Positions 1 through 10,300 of a stretch of 64,000 bases of DNA are shown here, piece after piece. The stretch is taken from the NCBI RefSeq assembly GCF_003449035.1, contig NZ_QRGB01000001.1:3038001-3102000 (forward strand), written 5' to 3'. The stretch's first letter is position 1. Each line of letters starts with the position of its first letter. The notes below the pieces were generated by a model, which had not been told where the DNA came from, did not search any database, and saw only the letters and a program-made list of their open reading frames with translations. A program made the translations under genes and the position numbers. The DNA comes from Pedobacter indicus. GTDB lineage: Bacteria; Bacteroidota; Bacteroidia; Sphingobacteriales; Sphingobacteriaceae.

Positions 1-1
1 C

Positions 2-3000
2 GCTACCCGGGTCGCTTATTGCCTCGATTTGAAAGGGCCAGCAGTCACCATACAGTCCGCCTGCTCAACTTCCCTCCTCGCTATCGCTGAAGCCGTAAAA
101 AGCATTAGAACCGGACAGTGCGACCTTGCTTTAGCTGGCGGAGTCGCCATCAATGTGCCGATCAATACCGGGCATTTATATGAAGAAGGTTCCATACTTA
201 GCTCCGATGGGCACTGCCGTACATTCGATGCAGATGCTAAAGGTACCGTCTTTAGCGATGGAGCAGCCGTTGTACTTTTAAAAGATTTGAAACAGGCAGA
301 AGAAGATGGGGATACCATTTATGGTGTGATCAAAGGAATCGGCATCAATAACGACGGTGGCGGTAAAGGAAGCTTTACGGCGCCAAGCTCTGAAGGCCAA
401 GCAACAAGTATCATGAATGCACTAGAAGATGCTCAAGTTGACCCAGCAAGTATCTCTTATGTTGAAGCCCATGGAACCGCTACACCGATCGGCGACCCAA
501 TTGAAATCGAAGGGCTGAACATTGCTTTTGGAGAACAAGAGAAGAAACAATATTGTGCCCTCGGTTCTATTAAGAGTAATATGGGACATTTAACTCAAGC
601 AGCTGGTGCTGCAGGTTTCATCAAAACTGTTCTCTCGCTTCACCATCAGGAACTACCACCGTCTATCAACTTCAGCAAACCCAACCCACATCTGAATCTC
701 GAAGAAAGTCCTTTTTATGTAAACGATCAATTATCCAAGTGGGAATCTGACGGCATCAGACGAGCCGGCGTCAGCTCCTTTGGTGTAGGCGGCACCAATG
801 TCCATGTCATACTAGAAGAATACCAACAAACAGAAAAAGAAAGCTCGGCTGGTCGCCCGTATGAACTGTTAACTTGGTCCGCTAAATCCCAAGAGAGTGT
901 TGATGCTTATGCAGAAAAACTCAAAGATCATATCCAAGAAAACTCAGATCTTAATTTGGCGGACGTAGCTTACAGTCTACAGACCAGCAAGGCGACCTTT
1001 AATAATCGTCGATTTGCAATTGCCTCAAACAATCAAGATTTAATCGAAAAGCTCAATCCTCTATTCCAGTCGGCCGATACTAAAAATTTAAAAGAGAAAC
1101 CCAGCAACCTCATATTTGTATTCCCAGGTCAGGGGGCTCAATACATCAATATGGGTAAAGAGCTGTACGCAAACGAAGCGATATTCAAAGAGGCTGTCGA
1201 CGAATGCGCCGAGTTATTGAAGTCCGAATTAGGAGAAGATATAAGGGACATCATCTTTACTGACAGTGAGAATAAACACAAAATTGATACGCTCAACAAT
1301 ACCTATTACACTCAACCCGCATTGTTCGTAAGCGAATATGCACTTGCTAAGCTTTGGATGTCACTAGGTGCAGAACCAAACTGGTATATCGGTCACAGCA
1401 TCGGCGAATTCGTAGCAGCCCATTTAGCCGACGTCTTCAGTTTAAAAGACGCATTGCACCTCATTGCCAATCGCGGTAAATTAATGAGCAGTCTGGCTGC
1501 CGGAAGCATGTTAGCGGTTCGTACAAACCATAAAAACATCGAAGGGTTCCTGCCGACTGAATTATCACTCGCCGCAATCAACAGCCAACATCTATGTGTA
1601 GTAGCAGGTCCATCAGAAGCTGTGCAGAAATTTATACACACACTCGGAGAAAACGAAATCGTATCTAAATTACTGCACACCAGCCATGCGTTCCACTCGT
1701 CGATGATGGATCAGATTGTTGAACCATTTGCTGAACTAACAAAATCTCTGACCTTAAATGTGCCACAAAAGCCCATTATCTCAACCGTTACCGGCACCTG
1801 GCTAAAAGACTCCGATGCAACCGACCCTATCTACTGGGCAAAGCATTTACGGTCAACTGTACGCTTCTCCGATGCCGTCCAAACAGCTTTAGAAGAAGAA
1901 CCCAACTCTTTGTTTATTGAAATAGGGCCGCGGAATGGTTCCACGACTTTAATTCGCCAACATATTGAAAAACAGAGCGCAACTGCTATTGCGGCACTTG
2001 AACATCAAAGCAATCAGAATGAATACGTTTCATTCCTAAGAGGAATTGGTCAAGCTTGGCTCAATGGCTTAGAAATCGACTGGCAAGCATACTATTATAA
2101 TCAAAAAAGAAAAACAGTCAGCACACCAACCTATGCTTTTGAAAAGAAAGAATGTTGGGTGGAACCGGTCACTACCCTGTCAGCTGCATCTGCTGCACCG
2201 TCAGAACAACCAAAAACTCAACAACCCGTGACAAATCAAATTTCGACACCACATTATAACACCGAAATGAGAAAGACTCAATTAATTGAAAAAATCAAAT
2301 CAATACTTGAAAATGCATCCGGCATAGAAACAGCCGGCATGAATTCCGAATCAAGCTTTATTGAAATCGGTCTTGATTCTCTTCTATTAACCCAGGTAGC
2401 ACTTACTCTCAAGAAAGAGTTTAAACTACCTATTACCTTTCGAAAACTTACAGAGGAATACGATAGTCTATCAGCTTTAGCTGATTATTTAGATGCAAAT
2501 TTGCCCGACGATACCCAGCCGAATATACCAGCAGTACCAGTGAATGTACTTGTACCGTCTTCATCTACACCCAATCTACAAGCAACCGACCTTACAGCAA
2601 GCGACAATGCGATTGGCTTAATCTCTCAACAGATCAATTTATTAGCTCAGCAAATTTCGCTTCTTCAAAATGGCAGTACTTCCAATCATAATGGTCATTC
2701 GCTAAAAGTTGCATCAAATCAATCTTCAGATTCAGATATTACGCCAGAGGAAGCCGTTGAACTGAAAAAACCGTTCGGTGCTACCGCGAAGATCGACAAA
2801 CAAAGGGCAGATCTTTCAGCGAGCCAACATCAATTCTTAGAAAAATTCATCACACGCTATAACCAAAAAACCGCAAAGAGCAAAGCTTACACCCAGCAAC
2901 ACAGAAGACAGATGGCAGATCCGCGCGTCGTATCCGGTTTCCGTCCCCTCACCAAGGAAATGACCTATCAACTCGTTGTAGAAAAATCAAAAGGCAGCTA

Positions 3001-4315
3001 TCTATGGGATATTGATGGCAATCAATACATCGATTTGCTCAACGGCTTTGGTTCCAACCTACTCGGCTATCAGCCGGACTTTCTCAAAAAAGCATTGATT
3101 GATCAAATTGAGAAAGGGTATGAAATCGGTCCACAGCACGTACTTGCAGGCGAAGTCAGTCAGCTAATCTGTGAGTTTACAGGTCATGACCGTGTAGGTC
3201 TATGTAATACTGGTTCAGAGGCTGTTCTGGGCGCTATGCGCATAGCCAGAACGGTTACCGGTAAATCGTTGATTGTAGCCTTTACAGGATCATACCATGG
3301 CATTGTTGACGAGGTACTGGTTCGCGGCACCAAAAAACTAAAGAGTTTTCCTGCTGCATCGGGGATTATGCCTGAAGCAGTACAAAATATGCTGATCCTC
3401 GATTATGGTACCGAGGAAAGCCTTCAAGTCATAAAAGACAGAGCAGATGAAATTGCCGCCGTTTTGGTTGAGCCTGTTCAAAGCAGAAGACCAGAGTTTC
3501 AGCCCATTGAATTTCTCAAAGATTTACGAAAGACCACAACCCAAAAAGAGGTTGTTCTGATTTTTGATGAAATTATCACCGGTTTCAGAATGCATCCTGG
3601 AGGAGCGCAAGCTCTCTTTGGCATCAAAGCAGATATAGCGACCTATGGAAAAGTTGTCGGCGGCGGTGTTTCTATTGGTATCATCGCAGGCAAAAAAGAT
3701 TATATGGACGCCCTAGATGGCGGTTATTGGGAATACGGAGACGATTCAGCTCCAGAGGTTGGCGTAACCTATTTTGCCGGCACCTTTGTTCGCCATCCCT
3801 TAGCGCTGGCTACTGCCAAAGCTAGTTTATTGTACATGAAAGAACGCGGGCCAAAACTTCAAGACGAGCTGAATCAAAAAACAAAAAGATTTACAGACAA
3901 GCTGCAACATATCTGCACAAAATATAACCTTCCTCTCTATATTGTACGTTTTGGTTCCCTTTGGAAAATTAAATACAAGGACGAGTATCCTTATAGCGAG
4001 CTCCTTTTCGCTTTAATGAGAGAAAAGGGTATCCATATTCTAGACGGTTTTCCCTGCTTTATTACCGAATCACATACTACGGAAGAATTATCAGAAGCGA
4101 GTGCTGTATTTGAACAAAGCATTCAAGAACTGCTTGATCACGACTTCATACCCGTCGAAAAGACATTGGAAGAAAAAATCCTGGAAAATACAATTCATTT
4201 CGCTGAGGAACCACCTGTCGAAGGAGCTTTATTAGGAAAAGATGCGAACGGAAATCCCGCTTGGTTTTTGCCTGATGATAATATCCCAGGAAAATATTTA
4301 CAGATCAATCTTTAA
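2..4315 (+). CDS. Hybrid-locus polyketide synthase, KS-AT-ACP-aminotransferase (5' end outside window)
   Basis: The reading frame is open from base 2, so the N-terminus is missing. Domains in order: ketosynthase with Cys codon at 62-64 in an ACSTS motif and the two catalytic His codons at 470-472 (EAHGT) and 587-589 (NMGH); acyltransferase with Ser codon 1397-1399 (GHSIGE) and HAFH at 1685-1696, the malonyl-CoA type; acyl carrier protein with Ser codon 2378-2380 (GLDSL); a linker; then a class III PLP aminotransferase (glutamate-1-semialdehyde type) with the lysine codon at 3650-3652 (YGKVVGGG). No ketoreductase is present. By analogy with the mycosubtilin and microcystin enzymes MycA and McyE, the beta-keto thioester should be transaminated to a beta-amino acyl chain and passed to the condensation domain of the next protein, whose start lies 10 nt downstream. 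Confidence 0.93.
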   Translation, partial: ATRVAYCLDLKGPAVTIQSACSTSLLAIAEAVKSIRTGQCDLALAGGVAINVPINTGHLYEEGSILSSDGHCRTFDADAKGTVFSDGAAVVLLKDLKQAEEDGDTIYGVIKGIGINNDGGGKGSFTAPSSEGQATSIMNALEDAQVDPASISYVEAHGTATPIGDPIEIEGLNIAFGEQEKKQYCALGSIKSNMGHLTQAAGAAGFIKTVLSLHHQELPPSINFSKPNPHLNLEESPFYVNDQLSKWESDGIRRAGVSSFGVGGTNVHVILEEYQQTEKESSAGRPYELLTWSAKSQESVDAYAEKLKDHIQENSDLNLADVAYSLQTSKATFNNRRFAIASNNQDLIEKLNPLFQSADTKNLKEKPSNLIFVFPGQGAQYINMGKELYANEAIFKEAVDECAELLKSELGEDIRDIIFTDSENKHKIDTLNNTYYTQPALFVSEYALAKLWMSLGAEPNWYIGHSIGEFVAAHLADVFSLKDALHLIANRGKLMSSLAAGSMLAVRTNHKNIEGFLPTELSLAAINSQHLCVVAGPSEAVQKFIHTLGENEIVSKLLHTSHAFHSSMMDQIVEPFAELTKSLTLNVPQKPIISTVTGTWLKDSDATDPIYWAKHLRSTVRFSDAVQTALEEEPNSLFIEIGPRNGSTTLIRQHIEKQSATAIAALEHQSNQNEYVSFLRGIGQAWLNGLEIDWQAYYYNQKRKTVSTPTYAFEKKECWVEPVTTLSAASAAPSEQPKTQQPVTNQISTPHYNTEMRKTQLIEKIKSILENASGIETAGMNSESSFIEIGLDSLLLTQVALTLKKEFKLPITFRKLTEEYDSLSALADYLDANLPDDTQPNIPAVPVNVLVPSSSTPNLQATDLTASDNAIGLISQQINLLAQQISLLQNGSTSNHNGHSLKVASNQSSDSDITPEEAVELKKPFGATAKIDKQRADLSASQHQFLEKFITRYNQKTAKSKAYTQQHRRQMADPRVVSGFRPLTKEMTYQLVVEKSKGSYLWDIDGNQYIDLLNGFGSNLLGYQPDFLKKALIDQIEKGYEIGPQHVLAGEVSQLICEFTGHDRVGLCNTGSEAVLGAMRIARTVTGKSLIVAFTGSYHGIVDEVLVRGTKKLKSFPAASGIMPEAVQNMLILDYGTEESLQVIKDRADEIAAVLVEPVQSRRPEFQPIEFLKDLRKTTTQKEVVLIFDEIITGFRMHPGGAQALFGIKADIATYGKVVGGGVSIGIIAGKKDYMDALDGGYWEYGDDSAPEVGVTYFAGTFVRHPLALATAKASLLYMKERGPKLQDELNQKTKRFTDKLQHICTKYNLPLYIVRFGSLWKIKYKDEYPYSELLFALMREKGIHILDGFPCFITESHTTEELSEASAVFEQSIQELLDHDFIPVEKTLEEKILENTIHFAEEPPVEGALLGKDANGNPAWFLPDDNIPGKYLQINL

Positions 4316-4325
4316 GCAAGACACA

Positions 4326-7300
4326 ATGGAACTCACACAAAATATAGACAACAAGACAATTGATTTACAAGAAGTAGATTTCGACCCATTTGCCGGACCA
4401 AAACTGGTTAAAGTCATTCCTACAACTCAATCACAATTAGAGATCTGGCTTTCCTGCATCATGGGCGGTGACGATGCCAACCGATCTTATAACGAATCTA
4501 TCTCTCTGAAGCTAAAAGGCGACCTAAACACACAGGCCATTAAAAGTGCTATCAATACCTTACAAGATCGTCATGAAATTTTACGCTCCACATTTAGTCC
4601 GGATGGAAAATCCATTTGTATCTACAAGCCATTCCCAGTCAGCCATACTTATCGAGATCTCTCCGAAGAAAATCCGGAAAATCAGCAAAAGGAACTCGAC
4701 AAACTTCATAAAATCGACGCTGAGTCAGTGTTTGACCTCGTCCGCGGCCCTTTATTACGAACCTATTTAATAAAAACCACAGAACAAGAACACATACTGA
4801 AAATTAGTGCTCATCACCTTGTTTGTGACGGATGGTCATTTGGTATTATATTAGAGAATCTCAGCGCCATCTACAATTCTCTTGTCGGAAATAAAAAAAT
4901 CACGCTTGAAACCCCGATCCCATATAGCCATTATGCCCAAGAAATTCAAGAACATACCTCTTCAAATGAATATAGGGAGATAGAAGCTTTTTGGTTGAAT
5001 CAGTACAACGATGTGCCAATACTAAATTTACCGACCGATCGTGTCCGTCCCCAAGTTCGTACATTTAAAAGCCACCGAGCCGATTTTTCAGTTTCTAAAA
5101 ACATCATCGAATCGCTAAAAAATCTAGGTTTACAAAAGAAAGCCAGCCTCATAACAACCCTCATATCCGCATTTGAAAGTTACCTATACCTGTTGACGAA
5201 ACAGAATGACATTGTTCTTGGTCTGCCAGCGTCGGGTCAATCTGCTACCGGCAATTATGAACTCGTAGGACATTGTGTTAACCTACTCCCCTTGCGCAGT
5301 AAAATAACGGGCAGCGAACGCTTTTTAGATTATCTCGAAAAAAGAAAATCAGAGATTCTGGACGCATATGATCATCAGCAATTTACCTTTAGCAGCCTCC
5401 TTCAAAAACTCAATATTGCCCGCGATAGTTCCCGCGTACCTTTAGTCCCCGTCATCTTCAATGTCGATATGGGAATGGATGCTAATGTTTCGTTTAGTGG
5501 TCTAGAGCATGAACTATTTTCTGATCCACGTGCTTATGAGAATTTTGAAATCTTCCTGAATATTACAGGAACCGAACAAAAACTCAATTTTGAATGGTCT
5601 TACAACTCGCTCCTCTTTACTTCCGACACGATCGAAAGAATGATGGGTGAATTTCAGAGCTTACTCGAATGTTTAATAGCAGAACCATCTATAAAAATCA
5701 AAGACATCCACATTTCCCGAAACAGGAGCCTATTAAAAGACCTTGATCAATGGAATAACACAGTTATTACTTATCCGAAGAACAAAACCGTAGCTGATCT
5801 AATTAATGAAACCGCCATCAAATACCCTTCAAAGGCAGCCATCATTTTCAATGATCAAGAAGTAAGCTACACTCAGCTTAACCAACAGTCGAACCAGATT
5901 GCTCATTACCTGATCAACCAAGGAGTCAAAGAAAACGATATTATAGCATTAGTTGCCGACCGGTCTCCTGAAATGATCATCGTCTTATTAGGTATTATCA
6001 AGTCAGGTGCCGCTTATCTACCACTTGACCCCCAGTATCCCGAAGGAAGAATCAAGTTTATGCTAGAAGACTCCGGGGCAAAATATGCTCTTGTTTCTCA
6101 AACGCAACAGGCCACTCTACATACTTCGACGACGATGCTCATTATTGAAGATTTACTACTTAACCTCCAAGATACATCCAGTTCCTATCCGTCGCTCAAC
6201 CTGACCACCGATCGCACAGCTTATCTCCTTTACACATCGGGCTCAACCGGCAAACCAAAAGGAGTACAAATAAAGCACCCTAGTTTAACAAATTTCCTGT
6301 TAAGCGTACAAAAAGAGCCCGGCATTAAAGAGAACGATGTTTTGCTGGCAGTTAGCACCATATCGTTTGACATTGCTGCCACCGAAATCTTCCTCCCGCT
6401 TATTTCCGGAGCATCTGTTTACCTTGCAGACACCCACTCAACCAGAGACGGCCGGTCCCTCCTTGATATTGTCCAAAACAAAGGTATCAGCATCATGCAA
6501 GCCACCCCATTAACGTGGAGGATGATGCTCGCTGCCGGATGGAACCAGAAACTACCTTTGAAAGTTATTTGTACGGGTGAAGCCTTCCCCAAAGATCTTG
6601 CTGAAACACTTCTTCTGAAGAGTTCAGAGGTTTGGAACGGTTATGGCCCCACTGAAGCCACCATTTGGGCTAGCATAAAAAAACTAAATGCTTCCGATGA
6701 ATTAATTACCATTGGCAATCCCATTGCCAATACCCAACTATACATTCTAGATGAACATCTGTCTCCTGTGCCCTTAGGCACTTCTGGAGAATTGTACATA
6801 GCCGGCGACTGCCTGGCCGATGGTTATCTTAACCGCCCTGACCTTAGCGATCAAAAATTTCTTCCAAATCCTTTCAAACCCGGAACCAAGATCTATCAAA
6901 CCGGTGACCTCGGTTATCGTCTTCCTAATGGCGAGGTCGTTTGCCTCGGTCGTGCCGATGCTCAAGTTAAAATAAGAGGTCATCGAATCGAGCTCGGTGA
7001 GATCGAATATAATTTAAGTCAGCAGGCTGGTATCAAGGAAGCGGTCGTCATTGCAGAGGGAGATGATAAAGACAATCAACAACTACTAGCGTATGTTGTC
7101 CCAGATGAAAAAGACAGTTCCGGCTGGATGGAACGATGGGATGACCTCTATACGTTAGGTATAAAAAGTGAGGAGTCAGTCCCATTGGAAGATCAAAATC
7201 TAGATATCGCTATTATTTCCCAATACAATAACCAAGAAGACATCAAAGAACATGGTCGTGAGTGGACCCAAGAAGGGCTAAAACGCATTCGTGCACTAAA

Positions 7301-10300
7301 AGCGAAAAAGATCCTTGAGCTAGGTACCGGAGGTGGGCACCTTCTTTTTGAATTGGCACCCAATGTCGAAAAATATATCGCCACGGATTATTCTGATGTT
7401 GCAATCAGCAAGTTAAATGACAAGTTGGCTTTGAATAAGGAAAGGTGGAAACACGTAAACGCATTTAGAGCACCTGCTGATGACTTCTCATCCATCCAAG
7501 AAAAAGACTTTGATCTTATTTTTTTCCATGGGGTTGTTCAATATTTTCCTACCTTGGAATACCTTGTTAAAGTTCTTGAAACCGCTGTTGACCACCTTCG
7601 AGATGGAGGCTGCATTCATATTGGAGACTCGCAAACGCTCAGTGCGATCAGCATGCACTTTGCTACCGAGCAACTCGCACTTCTGCAAGATCAGGTGACA
7701 GTTGATGAGTTTGAAAAAATAGTCAGGTACCAAACTGAGAAAGAAGAAGAGATATCCATCGATCCAGGTTTCTTTTATTTCTTGCCCCAACTTATCCCCA
7801 ATATCACAGCTGTTGACGTGCAAATTCGCGGAGGAGACTATTCAAACGAAGCAACCAAATGCCACTACGATATTTGGTTATACAAAGGTGAAAGCGTACC
7901 AAGAACAGTTGCAAATGATATCGTCGAGACATGGCATGAAAGAAGCTCTTTAGAATCTATTGACACTTTGTTAAGTGACCATAGCAATAAAGTCATTTTA
8001 ATACGAGATATACCAAACCAACGTGTTGTAAAAGATTACGCACTAAGCCAAATCGTTAGAACCTTAGATAAGAACGATACTGTTAAAACCATCAAAGGGA
8101 AACTGCGAGCCATAAATCCTACAGGAATTAACCCTACGGAACTATGGCGTCTGGGTGAACAGCGGGGTTTTAAAACTCATATCCGATGGGCCAACGATGC
8201 CTCAGATGGAAATATCGAAGTCGTGTTTATCCCTTTTCGTTTCGGCGAATGCTTACCTGATGCACCTTCACAACTGGTTATAACTTCAGAAAAAGAATAT
8301 TTACGAATAAAAAAAGATACCGTCGAGATTCTAAACATACCTGACCATCAAATCCATCTTTGGAGAAATACGTTGAAAGCATACCTTCCCGAATTCATGA
8401 TCCCAAATGCTCTGATTGCACTTAACCGCTTTCCTACAACGGAAAACGGAAAAATAGATCGCAAGAGCCTACCTCAGCCAGCAAAAATCTCAACTGAGAC
8501 ACAATCTAGCCAAGCGAAACCCGGCAATGCAACTGAACAGTTGATCCATGACCTTTGGTGCAAACATCTTGATCTTACCTCCGTTGATATACACAGTAAT
8601 TTCTTCGAGCTAGGCGGCCACTCTCTCATCGCCGTGCGATTGATGCTTGACTTAGAAAAGGAGACAGGGATTCGACTCCCTATTAGTGCATTATTTCAGA
8701 ATTCTAGTATTGGCAAGCTCGCAGAATATGTCGATAACAAAAATCATTTGCAAAATGAATCACTTCCCAATGATCTATCAAAAAGTCTCAAGGGAACTGA
8801 CTCCCCGACTAAAACAGTTCCAGCTATTGAACCCCAAAAAGAGATCTGGGTAGCTTGTATGCTAGGGGAAGACGATGCTAGCAAATCCTATAACATTTCA
8901 TTTTCATATCGATTTTCCGGATCATTGGATCGGACTGCGATGGAAAAAGCACTGCAAACGCTTGTCGATCGGCATGAATCCCTGAGAGCTACGTTTAACG
9001 AAGACGGCACAGGCATGATTATCAGAGACTACCAAGAAGTGGCTTATATTTATCAAGACATTTCAGATCTCACACCTGAAGACCGCAATATATTCATCGA
9101 AAATCTCATTGTAGCCAATTCTGATACTGTTTTAGATTTGAGTAAGGGTCCATTATTTAAAGCCAATTTAATAAAGGAGAAAGAAGACCAACATTTTTTA
9201 GCTGTCACATTTCACCATATTATTTGCGATGGATTTTCCAGTAGTTTAATAATGAACGAACTGACCGTTTTATATGACAGCTATGTACAAGGCAACACCG
9301 CAAATCTACCTTCAGCGGAATCCTTTGCTGACTACGCACTTTCAAAACAAGAGTTTTATCAATCTCCTCATTATGATGAAGTGCAACGTTTTTGGGCAGA
9401 CCAATTTAAGAGTGAGGTGCCTGTTCTGGATATACCAACCGACTCTTCCAGATCAATTAAGAGAAGTTATAACGGCTCTCGTGAGTTCTATAAAATTCAA
9501 CCGAGCCTCGCCGATAAATTTAGAAAGATTGGATTTAAGTCCGGTTGCAGCAGTGCCATCTCCTTGAGAGCTGTTTTGGAAATATTTTTACATCGTGTTT
9601 CTGGACAAGAAACTATCGTAAGTGGTCTTCCCACAGCGGGGCAGTTAAGTGCAAAGAACCCAACACTCGTTGGACATTGTGTGAATCTCCTTCCGATTAA
9701 AGCTGATATTAATATCGAATCTTCTTTCTTAGACTACTTACATTCACGTCGTGATTATTTGCTCAACGCGTATGACTTTAGTGAGCTAACATTTAGCTCT
9801 CTGGTCAACAAGCTAAATGTAACTCGGGATCCATCGAGAATCCCACTTACACCTGTCGTTCTCAATATTCAATCGGAGCCCTATGGGCTTCAATTCCACA
9901 ACCTAACAGTCGAGCCAATCGCTCAAAAGAAATTATATGAGACATTTGAAATCGCTATCAATGTCGATGATTTAGATTCGGGGATGTTTTTTCGTTGGGA
10001 CTACAACGCGGACTTGTATAATAGCAGGACAATTCGCTATTTCCATCAGCTTTTTGAACATATTATGAAGCAAGTTTGTGACAATCCAGCTATACTTATT
10101 AAAGATGTCGAACTTTATCCTTTACCTTCTAAGTCACTCGCGAACGATATTCAACCAGTAAATCAATCTATTTACGATTTATTGAAGAGCTCTTTCAACA
10201 AATTTTCATCTGCAACCGCCATACGTTTCAATAAGGAATCAATCACTTATAAAACTCTGAATGAGCGTACAAATCAGCTCGCTCACTTATTACTTGAAAA

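Noticed and set aside
4242-4325. Earlier in-frame start of the NRPS
   Set aside because: It would overlap the PKS gene by 74 nt; the ATG at 4326 gives a normal N-terminus.
7488-7823. 111-residue - frame inside the NRPS methyltransferase domain
   Set aside because: Lies wholly within a strongly supported coding domain on the other strand.
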